A DNA stretch of 64,000 bases from Taklimakanibacter sp021828105 (GCA_021828105.1 JAKATG010000016.1:1-64000); one strand, 5' to 3'. Positions 1-8,887 are shown, counted from the first letter of the stretch. Made by a program: numbers and translations. Notes: generated from the sequence alone by a model not told the origin.

Positions 1-1
1 C

Positions 2-109
2 TTCTGCTATCTCAAGGCGTTCCGACGCATCGCAACCCGCTACGAAAAGACCGATGCTTGCTTTGCCGGGTTCATCAGCCTCGTCGCCGCTTTCTTCGCT
101 ATCCGCTGA
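2..109 (+). CDS. IS5-family transposase, C-terminal end (partial)
   Basis: The first 35 codons of the window read in frame to a TGA and encode the last residues of a DDE transposase. The stretch FRRIATRYEKTDACFAGF followed by a hydrophobic tail is the typical C-terminus of IS5-group transposases (the RRxATRYxK signature followed by FxAFxxLAxxxLWLR-like ends). The catalytic part lies left of the window, so it cannot be judged whether the element is intact. It marks an insertion boundary at the left edge of the catabolic region. Confidence 0.7.
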   Translation, partial: FCYLKAFRRIATRYEKTDACFAGFISLVAAFFAIR

Positions 110-110
110 T

Positions 111-125
111 TGTAAACAGGCCCTA
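111..125. repeat. possible terminal inverted repeat of the IS element
   Basis: Immediately after the transposase stop comes TGTAAACAGGCCCTA, whose complement (TAGGGCCTGTTTACA) has the GGCCTGTTT-like form seen at the ends of several IS5-group elements. The partner repeat is outside the window, so the assignment is by position and resemblance only. Confidence 0.35.
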
Positions 126-160
126 GTTGAGGGTCAACGCACCATGCATGGCCTTTCCCG

Positions 161-670
161 TCAGCAGGCTCTGATGAACTTGCTGGCGTAGTTATGGTTC
201 ATCGTGATCATTGTACTGGACAGGCCGCCGCGCGAGGCGATCCAGGAGCGCACCCAGCCAGGATAATTGCGGTAGAGAAAGCGTTTTGCCTGACGTGTCG
301 CGCCGACCGAGCCTGCCCGCGGCATGTGGAACTGGAAGGAGGCGCCGGGCGCGATACACATCTTATGGTGAGGCAGGCCCAGAAACATGGTGCAGGCCGA
401 AGCGCAACGGCCGCTGAATCTTACTTTCGAACTGGATCTATTGATTGACGCCTTGCGCAACGCATACTCAACAATGTAGCCGCCGTTGTCGTTGGAAATC
501 GATATCTGATTCTTTTGCCATTTCGTGAACAGGCGGCTGCCGGAAGATTCGCCGTCGCCGGCGAAGGAACTGTTCGCTGCAAACAGGCATAATAAAGAGA
601 GAATCAGTGTCTTTTTCAGCCTGCCGACCCCGTTTAGTGGCGAGTTCGGCGGTTTCACGTGAACGTTCAT
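161..670 (-). CDS. exported ClpP-like (COG3904-type) protein
   Basis: A 169-residue protein, taking the ATG at 670, which has GGAG about 7 bases upstream. Residues 18-37 form a signal peptide with cleavage near SFAG. The segment SGRCASACTMFLGL (Ser91 in the CASAC context) and FQFHMPR (His115) match the Ser and His positions of the ClpP/crotonase-like periplasmic family COG3904. Such proteins are small exported putative serine hydrolases of unknown substrate. It stands alone between the IS end and an empty stretch. A longer reading frame to 739 adds 23 residues before the signal peptide and is less likely. Confidence 0.65.
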   Translation of the reverse strand: MNVHVKPPNSPLNGVGRLKKTLILSLLCLFAANSSFAGDGESSGSRLFTKWQKNQISISNDNGGYIVEYALRKASINRSSSKVRFSGRCASACTMFLGLPHHKMCIAPGASFQFHMPRAGSVGATRQAKRFLYRNYPGWVRSWIASRGGLSSTMITMNHNYASKFIRAC

Positions 671-739
671 GGGTGGTCTCCAGATTGATTCGGTGCGCAG
701 GGTTTGTCCTGCCGTTGACGCGCAGCCGTTTCTCACCAC

Positions 740-1186
740 GCCGTTTGAACAACAGTGGAAATCAGAGTTGAATCTGGACCGAGTTGTGAACTCACCCGCA
801 CTGGGGCACTCATTTTCCGGCGGGGCCCTGTGCGTCTCTTGGCGCCTTTTTCCATTGTGACGGAAGGAAAAGGCGGGCCAAATACTCTGGATGCGAAGAA
901 GAAATGAGATTGAGGTGAAGACGCTGTTTCCGGGGCACAGCTTCTCGGTTTGCCCGATGAGGGATCGGAGTAATAATCCAAGTAATTCAATATGTTAGAT
1001 GGATTCGTGTGCGCTGCGTGTGCAGTAAGAGACAGCGCTTTGCCTGAAGAGGAGTGAACGCCTTTTTGTCCGCGCAAGACCCCTGCTGTTCATCGAGCTA
1101 TGATAAGTCGATGCGCGGCTGACATCTGCGCGGCGCTGGCGGCGTCCAAGAACCAGCACTGAAGCTCGGCCAGGCGCTCCTTATGC
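740..1186. other. intergenic stretch, no supported gene
   Basis: About 450 bases between the ClpP-like gene and the end of the flavin oxidase. Short frames exist on both strands (for example 733-1077 on the minus strand), but they lack a ribosome binding site, any recognisable domain and normal codon use. It probably contains the promoter of the ClpP-like gene. No terminator-like hairpin was recognised. Confidence 0.6.
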
Positions 1187-2479
1187 CTAGCAGATTCGAT
1201 CTTGCATTCTGTGCACGACATGGATTCGACGGGCGACCTGAACGGCGAGTGGATGACAGGGCACCAAGCGAAGATTTGTAACAGGCATTGGCATTGCGGC
1301 ATCGTCAAGTTTCCCGGCGGCCCACAGTCCCATTTTCTCGCCAAGGGAGATTGAAAGCGCAACGCCGCGCCCCGAATAGATGCCTCCGAACAGTATGCCG
1401 GGCGCGAGCCGCATCAGGCGCGGCTTGCGGTCGGGAACAACGGCGAGCACACCTTCCCAATATTCCTCGACCTGCGGATTCCGTCCGAGCTCAGGGAAGG
1501 CGTCGGCAAGGCGACGGCGCAAGCTCGCGAGCCCGCGCTCATGGGCATCAAGCCACACCATGTGCGTGCCGCCCGTCGCGATGCGAAAATTGCGGTCGTA
1601 GTGGAAGGCGCGAATGTCGCGGCGCGTGTCGGAGACGGCCGGATTGTTCCTCAGGATCTTGCTGCGCAGCTCCGGCGGGATGGGCGCAGTGGCGCCCTGG
1701 AAGACCTGGATCGGGACCATGGCCCGGTTGAGCTGCGGCCAGAACTTCCCGGTGAGCGCATTGGTGGCCACGACGACCTGATCGGCGGTCACGCTGCCTT
1801 GCGCGGTCGCAAGGCGCCAGCGCCCTCCGTCGCGCGTAATCGCTGTGACGCGAGATGTCTCACGGACATTTACGCCCAGTCTTGCCGCGGCCGATGCGAA
1901 GCCACAAACCGCGGCGTAAGGATTGACATGCCCGCTGTTATAGAGAATCCAGCCGCCCGGATAGCGGCTGCCGACCTGATCCAGGATGTCCGCCGCCTCG
2001 AGCCACGTCGCCTTCTGGCCGAAGGCCATCCATTCCTCATAGAACTTGCGCACCCGCAGAAGCGCCTGCTTGGAATGGGCGGGCTGGATCCAGCCATTCT
2101 GCACCTGGTCGCAATCGATGCCGTATTGGCGCATGCGTGCGAAAGCGGCCGGTGCGGCCTCGGCAACGAGAGAATTGAATCTCGAGCCATAAATCGGCCC
2201 GAAGGCGGCCTCGATTTCGGAAGGAGACGCCTTCGAATGATGCGAGATCACGAGACCGTTGTTGCGCCCGGAAGCAGCGCTTCCGATCTCGTTGCCTTCG
2301 AGCAGCATCACCTTGAGCCCGGTGCCCGCTGCGGCGATGGCGGCGGAAAGACCGGTGAAACCACCACCCACAACGACCACATCGACGCTCGCTTCGCCGG
2401 TCAATGCGGGATAGCGCGTCTCAGGCTGTCCGGCATTCTTGCGCCACAGATGCGGTGTCTTCCAGTCGATCTCAAACAT
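1187..2479 (-). CDS. FAD-dependent amino acid/amine oxidase (DadA/PuuB-like)
   Basis: A 430-residue flavoprotein. The N-terminus WKTPHLWRKNAG followed by VDVVVVGGGFTGLSAAIAAA is the dinucleotide-binding fold of glycine oxidase/gamma-glutamylputrescine oxidase relatives. EGNEIGSAASGRNNG is the family's FAD loop, and GGIYSGRGVALSISLGEKMG is the C-terminal FAD signature. Such enzymes oxidise secondary or primary amines of amino acids to imines with H2O2 production. The start at 2479 overlaps the end of livF by 8 bases, so it is translationally coupled to the importer. This implies that the imported compound, or an early product, is its substrate. The longer frame to 2725 runs inside livF and is rejected. 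Confidence 0.85.
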   Translation of the reverse strand: MFEIDWKTPHLWRKNAGQPETRYPALTGEASVDVVVVGGGFTGLSAAIAAAGTGLKVMLLEGNEIGSAASGRNNGLVISHHSKASPSEIEAAFGPIYGSRFNSLVAEAAPAAFARMRQYGIDCDQVQNGWIQPAHSKQALLRVRKFYEEWMAFGQKATWLEAADILDQVGSRYPGGWILYNSGHVNPYAAVCGFASAAARLGVNVRETSRVTAITRDGGRWRLATAQGSVTADQVVVATNALTGKFWPQLNRAMVPIQVFQGATAPIPPELRSKILRNNPAVSDTRRDIRAFHYDRNFRIATGGTHMVWLDAHERGLASLRRRLADAFPELGRNPQVEEYWEGVLAVVPDRKPRLMRLAPGILFGGIYSGRGVALSISLGEKMGLWAAGKLDDAAMPMPVTNLRLVPCHPLAVQVARRIHVVHRMQDRIC

Positions 2480-3221
2480 GCAAATGGTCTTCTGTAGCCG
2501 ATCCGAGATAGAGCTCGCCCATGGCGCTGTGGGAGGCGATCTCGCGCGCATCGCCATCGAGCTTGCAGCGGCCGGTCGAGAGCAGATAGGCATAGTCGCC
2601 GCATTCGAGCGCCAGTTGCACATTCTGCTCGACGAGAAGGATCGAGATGCCGGTCTGCGACAGATCAAGGATGATACGGAAGATCTGGTGCACGAGCTTG
2701 GGGGCGAGGCCAAGAGAGGGCTCATCGAGCATCAGGAGACTAGGCTCCGCCATCAAGGCGCGGGCGATCGCCAGCATCTGCTGCTGGCCACCCGACATGC
2801 GGCTCGCCATGCTGTTGCGGCGTTCCTTCAGGATCGGAAAGAGGGCGAAGACCTCTTCACGCAAGGCTTCGAAGCTCTTCGGCCCGCGCCCGATATGGGC
2901 GGCGATGAGGTTTTCTTCGACAGTGAGGCGCTGGAAGATCTGGCGCCCTTCCGGACAATGGGTCAGGCCCGAGCGCACCACGGTCTCGGGGCGGGCGCCG
3001 GTGATGTCTCGGCCGTCGAAGCTGATCCGGCCCTTGGTGATGTTGGCGACGCCCGAGATGGAATTGAGCAGAGTCGTCTTGCCGGCGCCATTGGGGCCCA
3101 GAATGACGACGATCTCTTGGCTGTGGACCGTGAGATCGATGTCAGCCAGAACGTTGGCGTGGCCGTAGCCCGAGCTTAGTCCTTCGATCCTGAGCAGCGG
3201 ATTTGATCTCGTCGATGTCAT
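2472..3221 (-). CDS. livF: branched-chain amino acid-type ABC transporter ATPase LivF
   Basis: A 249-residue nucleotide-binding subunit. The Walker A GPNGAGKTT, the Q-loop-region PEGRQIFQRLTVEENL typical of LivF, the signature MSGGQQQMLAIARAL and the Walker B LLMLDEPSLGLAP are all intact. It pairs with LivG to power the LivHM channel for uptake of amino-acid-like substrates (HAAT family). Its 5' end overlaps livG by 80 bases and its 3' end overlaps the flavin oxidase gene. The typical LivF length is about 235 residues, so the C-terminal tail (ATEDHLHV) is slightly long. Confidence 0.93.
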   Translation of the reverse strand: MTSTRSNPLLRIEGLSSGYGHANVLADIDLTVHSQEIVVILGPNGAGKTTLLNSISGVANITKGRISFDGRDITGARPETVVRSGLTHCPEGRQIFQRLTVEENLIAAHIGRGPKSFEALREEVFALFPILKERRNSMASRMSGGQQQMLAIARALMAEPSLLMLDEPSLGLAPKLVHQIFRIILDLSQTGISILLVEQNVQLALECGDYAYLLSTGRCKLDGDAREIASHSAMGELYLGSATEDHLHV

Positions 3222-3975
3222 TGGACGTACCCAGATAGGCTTGTTGTACCTCGGTGTTGCTTTGCACTTCGGCCGGCGTTCCCTGGAACAGGAGCTTGCC
3301 GTGATGCATGACTAGGATCCGGTCGCAGAGCGCCATGACCAGATCCATGTCATGCTCCACGATGACCATGATGCGGTCGGGCGCGCGCAGCGCCGAGAGT
3401 CTCGCGGTGAGCTCGGCGGTCTCGGCGTGGTTGAGGCCGGCAGCCGGCTCATCGAGCAGCAGGACTTTCGGATCGCGCACCAGAGCGCGCGCAATCTCCA
3501 GCATGCGCTGGCGGCCATAGGGAAGGCTGCCGGCATGCTCATCGGTCCAGGGCAGAAGGTCGAATTTCATCAGCGCTCTGCGGCAGTGCTCGCGGCGCTC
3601 GGCGCCGCGGGCTTGCGCATAAGGCGGCCACAGGACCTCCTTCCAGGCCAGCGCCGCGTCATCGGCGTAATAGCAGACTTCGAGATTTTCGAGCGCCGTC
3701 ATCTGGTCGAAGAGCCGGATATTCTGATAGGTGCGGGCGATGCCGCTCTTGGCGATCTGGTATTTCTTGAGGCCGCTGATTTGCATGTCGCCTAACCGGA
3801 TGCGCCCCGATGTCAGCGTATAGGAGCCGGCCGTCATGTTGATGAGCGTGGATTTGCCCGCGCCATTGGGGCCAATGATGCCGTGAATCAGCCCCGGCTC
3901 GAACACCGCCGACACGTCATCGATGGCGACGTTGTTGCCATATTGCTTGCGCAGATTCTCGAATACCAGGTTCAT
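3142..3975 (-). CDS. livG: branched-chain amino acid-type ABC transporter ATPase LivG
   Basis: A 277-residue ATPase with Walker A GPNGAGKST, RTYQNIRLFDQMTALENLEV (LivG-type segment after the Q-loop), signature LPYGRQRMLEIARAL, Walker B VLLLDEPAAGLN and switch VEHDMDLVM. In the LivG family the signature starts with YG instead of SGG, as here. The ATG at 3975 overlaps the livM stop by 4 bases (ATGA). The extension upstream to 4089 lies inside livM and is not used. The C-terminal tail IKSAAQDRRTKLG runs into livF. Confidence 0.93.
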   Translation of the reverse strand: MNLVFENLRKQYGNNVAIDDVSAVFEPGLIHGIIGPNGAGKSTLINMTAGSYTLTSGRIRLGDMQISGLKKYQIAKSGIARTYQNIRLFDQMTALENLEVCYYADDAALAWKEVLWPPYAQARGAERREHCRRALMKFDLLPWTDEHAGSLPYGRQRMLEIARALVRDPKVLLLDEPAAGLNHAETAELTARLSALRAPDRIMVIVEHDMDLVMALCDRILVMHHGKLLFQGTPAEVQSNTEVQQAYLGTSNDIDEIKSAAQDRRTKLGLRPRQRSG

Positions 3976-4964
3976 CGGCGAAACAGCGATCTGAACAGGA
4001 CATCCGGTCCCAGGCTGCGCGGCACGATGCCACCCGGACGGATGATGATGAGGACGACCATCAGAAGGCCGAGAAACAGAATGCGCCATTCGGCGAATTC
4101 ACGCAGGATCTCGGGCAGGAGAATGAGAATGGCGGCGCCGGCGATGATGCCGAGAATATTGCCGATGCCGCCAATGACGATGAGAAGCACGATCAGGATC
4201 GATTCCTGAAGGGTGAAGCTTTCCGGGCTCACGAAGCGCTGCGAGGCGGCGAAGATGACGCCGGCGATCGAGCCGATGGTGGCGCTGATGGCGAAGGCCG
4301 CGAGCTTGGCATTGGTGGTGTTGACGCCGACACCCGCCGCTGCATCCTGATCCTCGCGAATGGCCGCCCAGGCCTTGCCGAGGATCGATGTCTGAAGGCG
4401 CCAGGCGGCGAGGCCCGCAAGGATGCAGGTGACGACGAGGAGCCAGAAGATCCCGGCCGGCCGCGCCACGGATATGCCGAGCACATCGACGCGGTCGAGG
4501 GCCGGAATGCCCTTGGGGCCGTTGGTCAGCCGGTCCATGTTGTTGATGACGATGCGAATGATCTCGCCGAAGCCCAGCGTCACGATGGCGAGATAGTCGC
4601 CGCGCAACCGCAAGACCGGGAGCCCCAGCAATATGCCGGTCGTGGCGCCGATCAGAGCGGCGATGGGCAGGATGGCGAGGAGCGGCAGATGAACGCCGAT
4701 CTGATTGCTGGCGAGCAGCGCATAAGTATAGGCGCCGACCGCATAGAAGGCGACGAAGCCCAGATCGAGGAGCCCGGCATAGCCGACGACGATATTGAGG
4801 CCGATGCCGAGCAGGATATAGATCAGAAGGCTGTTGACGACGCGGATATAGTAATTGGGCAGGAAAGGCGTCGCCACGATCAGCGCCACCGCAACCGCGA
4901 TCAGGAGGAAGGCGAGCCAGCGCGGCGCGCGCGCGGTCGTCGCGGTTAAGGCGGTCGAGGTCAT
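3972..4964 (-). CDS. livM: branched-chain amino acid-type ABC transporter permease LivM
   Basis: A 330-residue integral membrane protein with about ten hydrophobic segments. The motifs LGIGLNIVVGYAGLLDLGFVAFYA and GDYLAIVTLGFGEIIRI near the middle are diagnostic of LivM-type permeases, as is GGIGNILGIIAGAAILILLPE near the end. It forms the translocation channel with LivH. Its ATG shares one base with the livH stop (TGATG), so the two are made together. Confidence 0.93.
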   Translation of the reverse strand: MTSTALTATTARAPRWLAFLLIAVAVALIVATPFLPNYYIRVVNSLLIYILLGIGLNIVVGYAGLLDLGFVAFYAVGAYTYALLASNQIGVHLPLLAILPIAALIGATTGILLGLPVLRLRGDYLAIVTLGFGEIIRIVINNMDRLTNGPKGIPALDRVDVLGISVARPAGIFWLLVVTCILAGLAAWRLQTSILGKAWAAIREDQDAAAGVGVNTTNAKLAAFAISATIGSIAGVIFAASQRFVSPESFTLQESILIVLLIVIGGIGNILGIIAGAAILILLPEILREFAEWRILFLGLLMVVLIIIRPGGIVPRSLGPDVLFRSLFRR

Positions 4965-5914
4965 CAGAACTCCCTCTTATAGACCATGCTCTCTTCCGAG
5001 ACGGCCTCGCCCAAAAGGCCGGCCGGGCGGAAGAGAAGGACGAGGATGAGGATGACGAAAGCGAAGACGTCGCGATATTCGGTGCCGAGCGCGCCGTGGC
5101 TCACGATCGGCAAGAGGGCGGTGCCGATGACTTCGACGAAAGCCAGGATGAAGGCGCCGAGCACGGCGCCGGGGATCGAGCCGATGCCGCCGAGGATGGC
5201 CGCGGTGAAGGCCTTCATCCCGACGACCGCACCCATGGTCGGCGTCATGATGCCATAATAGCTCGCATAGAGGATGCCGCCCGCGGCCCCGAGCAGGGGG
5301 CCTAAGAAGAAGATCAGGCTGATGGCGCCGTTCACGCTGATGCCGAGCAATTGCGCGGTGGGACGGCTTTCGGAAACGGCGCGCACAATGATGCCGAGAC
5401 GGCTGCGGTTGACGAAGAAATGGAGGCCCAGCATCAAGATGACGGCCGCGACCAGGATGCCGATCTGCGTGCTGGTGATCGTTCCGCCGAAAATCTCATA
5501 GCGCTGGTGCGGGAAGATGCCGGGAAACATCCGCGGCTGCGGGCCTGCGGCGATCTGGACGCCGGTCACCAGGAAGAGCGAGACGCCAAGCGAGCTCAGC
5601 ATCGGCGCAAGCCTGGTCGAATGACGCAAAGGCTTGTAGGCCAACCGCTCGATGCCGACGCCGATGAAGCCGACCGCGAGCACCGCACCGAAGAAGGCAG
5701 CCGTCAAAGCAAGTGCACCCGCCGCCCCGATGTCGGGTACCATGAGCGCCAGCAGGACGAAGGCGGCGTAGGCGCCGAGCATGAACATCTCGCCATGGGC
5801 GAAATTGATCATGCGCAGCACGCCATAGACCATCGTATAGCCGAGCGCGATCAGCGCGTAGATTGCCCCGATCGTCAGGGCATTGAAGGTTTGCTGTACG
5901 ATCGTACCCCACAT
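4964..5914 (-). CDS. livH: branched-chain amino acid-type ABC transporter permease LivH
   Basis: A 316-residue permease. The N-terminal NALTIGAIYALIALGYTMVY and VLRMINFAHGEMFMLGAY are the LivH signature, and GLLLG-like KAFTAAILGGIGSIPGAVLGA follows in the second half. It is longer than LivH of E. coli (about 308), mainly through a loop near residues 125-150. It is the second gene of the liv operon, about 110 bases downstream of the binding-protein gene, and the gap contains a strong stem-loop (5954-5982). Confidence 0.93.
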   Translation of the reverse strand: MWGTIVQQTFNALTIGAIYALIALGYTMVYGVLRMINFAHGEMFMLGAYAAFVLLALMVPDIGAAGALALTAAFFGAVLAVGFIGVGIERLAYKPLRHSTRLAPMLSSLGVSLFLVTGVQIAAGPQPRMFPGIFPHQRYEIFGGTITSTQIGILVAAVILMLGLHFFVNRSRLGIIVRAVSESRPTAQLLGISVNGAISLIFFLGPLLGAAGGILYASYYGIMTPTMGAVVGMKAFTAAILGGIGSIPGAVLGAFILAFVEVIGTALLPIVSHGALGTEYRDVFAFVILILVLLFRPAGLLGEAVSEESMVYKREF

Positions 5915-5953
5915 GACCTATGACCTGCGTGACTGAATGTTCCATTGCGGTCC

Positions 5954-5982
5954 CGCCAGTCCGGTACCTCGCCGGACTGGCG
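5954..5982 (-). terminator. strong stem-loop between livK and livH
   Basis: CGCCAGTCCGG (5954-5964) pairs perfectly with CCGGACTGGCG (5972-5982) around a 7-base loop. There is no T-run, so full termination is not indicated. In binding-protein operons such hairpins usually allow partial read-through and protect the upstream mRNA, giving more binding protein than channel. Comparable hairpins follow three other binding-protein genes here. Confidence 0.7.
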
Positions 5983-6023
5983 TACACGCTGGCCGGAACG
6001 CATGCAAATGCGGTCCGGGTTCC

Positions 6024-7133
6024 TCAATACGAGCCGATCAGCTTGAAGGTCTTGCCGTCGACCTCATAGAGATAGGACGGCGCTTTCTTGAGCTCGCCCG
6101 TCTCGTCGAATTCGAGATCGCCGACCGCAGTCGAGACCTTGACGCCATGCAGCGCGGTATTGAGGTCCTCGCGCGTCAGGCCCTTGGTCGTCTTCAGCAC
6201 CTGTTCGAGGATCTGGCCCTGGACAAAGCCATAGATCGAGTAGGCGCCGGGCTCTTCGCCATATTTCTCCTTGTATTGCTTGGCGAAGTCCTCGATGGCG
6301 GGGCTTGCATCCATGGGTGGCACCTGGATCGCGACGACGACCTTCTGGGCATTCGCTTCGCCTGCCTGGCTGATGAGGTCGGGCGTGTAGCCGCCGTCCG
6401 GAACGAAAAGCCTGGCGCCGACACCTTGCTCCTTCATCTGGCGAGCGAACAGGGCGAGCTGCGGCATGACGGCGCCCAGATAGATGGCATCGGGATTCTG
6501 TGTCTTGACCTGGGCCAGAACCGCGGTGAAGTCGACATCGGTCGGCGTCACCGAAACGGTCGAGAGCACCTTGCCGCCGGCGGCTTCGAAATTCTTGGTA
6601 AAGATCTCGGAAATGCCCTGGCCGAAGACCTGCTTGTCATTGATGACCACGGCGGTCTTGAGGCCGAGTTTCTTCACGGCATATTCGGCCGGGAGCAGGG
6701 CGCCGGCCAGATCATTGGCAACCGGGCGCACCATGTATTTATAGCCCTGCTGGGTCAGCGAGGGGTTGGAGCCGAAGGTCATGTTGGGCAGCGTGCATTC
6801 GTCATAGATCGGCAAGGTCGACTGGGCGACGCCGCTGTTGAAGTTGACGAGCGCAATGACGACCGTGTCGTCGTCGCAGAATTTCTGCGCGACGAGCGTG
6901 CCTTCGCGGGGGTCCGCCTTGTCGTCCTGCTGGTTGTAGTTGACGGTCACGCCATTGACGCCGCCCGCCGCATTGAGCTTGTCGACATAGAGCTTGAAGC
7001 CGTTGTGCCAGGTCGAGCCGAAATAGGCTTGCGGTCCCGAGAGCGGACCGGACAGGCCGATAGTGATCTCCTCCGACCAGGCGGAGCCCGCCATGAAGAC
7101 CGTGGCGAGAAGGGTTGCGGCGAATTTCCTCAT
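6024..7133 (-). CDS. livK: branched-chain amino acid-type ABC transporter substrate-binding protein
   Basis: A 369-residue periplasmic protein of the LivJ/LivK (HAAT, peripla_BP_6) family. A signal peptide covers residues 1-20 (cut near SAWS-EE). The mature start EITIGLSGPLSGPQAYFGSTWHNG and the middle segment VAQSTLPIYDEC / VVINDKQVFGQG are typical of the fold. The start at 7133 has GGAGG 7 bases upstream; a longer frame to 7301 has no such site. It is the first gene of the operon livK-H-M-G-F-oxidase. The substrate cannot be told from sequence: LivK-like proteins also bind amides, urea and aromatic acids. Confidence 0.88.
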   Translation of the reverse strand: MRKFAATLLATVFMAGSAWSEEITIGLSGPLSGPQAYFGSTWHNGFKLYVDKLNAAGGVNGVTVNYNQQDDKADPREGTLVAQKFCDDDTVVIALVNFNSGVAQSTLPIYDECTLPNMTFGSNPSLTQQGYKYMVRPVANDLAGALLPAEYAVKKLGLKTAVVINDKQVFGQGISEIFTKNFEAAGGKVLSTVSVTPTDVDFTAVLAQVKTQNPDAIYLGAVMPQLALFARQMKEQGVGARLFVPDGGYTPDLISQAGEANAQKVVVAIQVPPMDASPAIEDFAKQYKEKYGEEPGAYSIYGFVQGQILEQVLKTTKGLTREDLNTALHGVKVSTAVGDLEFDETGELKKAPSYLYEVDGKTFKLIGSY

Positions 7134-7280
7134 CGTGTTCCTCCAGTTGTCCTTTGTTCCGGGCGCGCGGTTTCGCGATTTCCAAGGATTGCGAAAAAAA
7201 CCTTGTCCGGCCGACGTCGGCTTGCCGTCTGCGAGCCTTGAATCCATCACAACAGACAACGGAGGAGACGTCAAGAAAAG

Positions 7281-7288
7281 TGTAGACA
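7281..7288. promoter_or_regulatory. candidate GntR operator TGTAGACA upstream of livK
   Basis: TGTAGACA lies 148 bases upstream of livK, inside AGTG-N7-CACT (AGTGTAGACAGCACT). The same octamer in reverse orientation, with one mismatch (TGTCTACT), occurs at 16731-16738 in the divergent promoter of the other catabolic operons. TGT-N2-ACA half-sites suit FCD-type GntR regulators, one of which is encoded next door. Confidence 0.4.
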
Positions 7289-7319
7289 GCACTGAAGACA
7301 AAAATGTAGAAAGATGAGA

Positions 7320-8060
7320 TCAGCGGGACCGGATAGCTCCCCGGCGGCGGGGGGAGGCGTCTGTCTTCTCCATATAGACGTTGAGCAGGGCGTCTTTCAG
7401 GGCCCGCTGAGCGGCCGAAACCGTCATCTCGAGATGGGCCCTGAGCACCGCGGTACCGGCGGCGGCGTCGCGGTTCATCGCGGCCGCGACGATCTGCGTA
7501 TGGGCGTTCACCATGTCGAAATCATGCGAAACATGCTGGATCTGGATGCGCCTGATGAAACGGATGCGGGCATTGATGGCCTCGAGCTGGTTGACGATCT
7601 CCGGATTGCCGGAGAGCTCGGCGATCAGCAGGTGAAAGGCTTCATCGAGCACCAGGATGTCATCGGGATCGCGTTCCCGGTAACCCACCTTGGCGTCGTC
7701 CCAGAAGGACTGCAATCGGTCGCGCTCGGCGTCGGAGGCCCTCTCGCACATCAACGTGAAGGCGGCGCATTCGATGATGGCGCGCAGCTCATAGAGATCG
7801 AGCAGGGCGTCGATATCGAGGGCCTTGAAAAAGAAGCCGCGATTGGGGGTCAAAGCAATGAAGCCCTCGCTCGCCAGCCGGTTCAGCGCTTCGCGGATCG
7901 GTGTGCGCGAGACGCCGAGCGATTTGGCCAGCGCCATCTCGTTGATGCGCTGGTCGGGCTTCAGCTTGAACTCGACCAGCTGCTTGCGGATCGCCTTATA
8001 GGCGCGCTCGCCGCTATCGGCGGATCGGCGGGCCGTCGGCGTCCGTTTGGGCTTCTGCAT
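7320..8060 (-). CDS. GntR-family transcriptional regulator (FCD domain)
   Basis: A 246-residue regulator. Residues about 18-82 form a GntR winged helix (ERAYKAIRKQLVEFKLKPDQRINEMALAKSLGVSRTPIREALNRL; in the family the segment VSRTPIREAL is the recognition helix). The rest is an all-helical FCD ligand-binding domain with the metal-ligand pattern D..H (LDEAFHLLIAELSGN) and a later H in NAHTQIVAAA. It lies between the liv operon and a divergent ProC-like gene, so it is the obvious local regulator of this cluster, probably sensing a pathway acid. Confidence 0.9.
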   Translation of the reverse strand: MQKPKRTPTARRSADSGERAYKAIRKQLVEFKLKPDQRINEMALAKSLGVSRTPIREALNRLASEGFIALTPNRGFFFKALDIDALLDLYELRAIIECAAFTLMCERASDAERDRLQSFWDDAKVGYRERDPDDILVLDEAFHLLIAELSGNPEIVNQLEAINARIRFIRRIQIQHVSHDFDMVNAHTQIVAAAMNRDAAAGTAVLRAHLEMTVSAAQRALKDALLNVYMEKTDASPRRRGAIRSR

Positions 8061-8116
8061 CTCCTCGAACCTCTCAAATTCTGCTTGTCAACCGGGCGAG
8101 CGCAAGGACCCAGGCG

Positions 8117-8872
8117 ATGACTGTCGGCATTCTCGGCGTAGGCCATCTGGCACGCTCCATCATTGTTCGTCTACTCGATAGTGGCATGAAGCCTACAGAC
8201 CTCCTGCTTTCGCCCCGCGGGCAGGCACCGCAACTCGCTGCTCGGCATGGCATTCCGGTCGCGGCCGGCAATCGGGAGCTGGTGGAAGGCTGCCCGTTGG
8301 TGCTCCTGGCGGTCCGGCCCAAGGACGCAGTTTCAGCCCTGGCCGGCCTGCCCTGGACCCAGCGCCATACAATCGTCTCCGCCTGCGCCGGCGTCACGAT
8401 CGGGAAATTGCGGGAGGCGGCGCCACCAGCGCGGATCGTGCGGGCCATGCCCATCACGGCTTGCGAATTGGGGGCGAGTCCGACGACGATCTTCCCGGAC
8501 ATCGCCGCGGCACGGCCGCTGATCGATCCATTGGGTCCCGTCATCGTGTTGCGCAGCGAGGAAGAATTCGAGACGGCGACGGTGAGTGCGGCAATATATG
8601 GCTGGGTGCAGGATCTGATCCGGCAAAGTGCGGCATGGATCGAGTGCCATGGCGTGGAGGCCGAAACCGCGCGGCAGTTGATGGCGCGGACCTTCGTGGC
8701 CGCAGGACGCATGGCCGATGAGGCGGAAGGCGACATGGAGACGATCCTCCGCCAGCTCGCCACGCCGGGCGGCATCACCGAGCTCGGCCTCAAGACACTG
8801 GAGCGCCGCAATGTGTCGGCGGCATGGTCGGAAGCCTCGGACGCCGTGCTGGCGCGCTTGCGCCAAAGCTGA
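8117..8872 (+). CDS. pyrroline-5-carboxylate reductase-like NAD(P)-dependent oxidoreductase
   Basis: A 251-residue ProC-family protein. The N-terminal Rossmann fold is MTVGILGVGHLARSIIVRLL, followed by VLLAVRPKDAVSAL and SACAGVTIGKLREA, as in ProC. The C-terminal dimer domain contains GDMETILRQLATPGGITELGLKTLE, matching the ProC signature VTSPGGTT.AG...LE. ProC reduces cyclic imines (pyrroline-5-carboxylate) to proline; relatives act on other cyclic imines. It starts 56 bases from the divergent gntR gene and ends convergent with the SDR gene. A role in reducing or oxidising a cyclic imine made by the flavin oxidase is plausible but unproven. Confidence 0.8.
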   Translation: MTVGILGVGHLARSIIVRLLDSGMKPTDLLLSPRGQAPQLAARHGIPVAAGNRELVEGCPLVLLAVRPKDAVSALAGLPWTQRHTIVSACAGVTIGKLREAAPPARIVRAMPITACELGASPTTIFPDIAAARPLIDPLGPVIVLRSEEEFETATVSAAIYGWVQDLIRQSAAWIECHGVEAETARQLMARTFVAAGRMADEAEGDMETILRQLATPGGITELGLKTLERRNVSAAWSEASDAVLARLRQS

Positions 8873-8887
8873 GACCTGAATCCGCGG

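Noticed and set aside
733..1077. 114-codon minus-strand frame in the left intergenic region
   Set aside because: No Shine-Dalgarno site, no domain, atypical composition; probably noncoding.
5937..7241. 434-codon open frame on the plus strand
   Set aside because: Antisense to livK, which has a clear signal peptide, family motifs and Shine-Dalgarno site.
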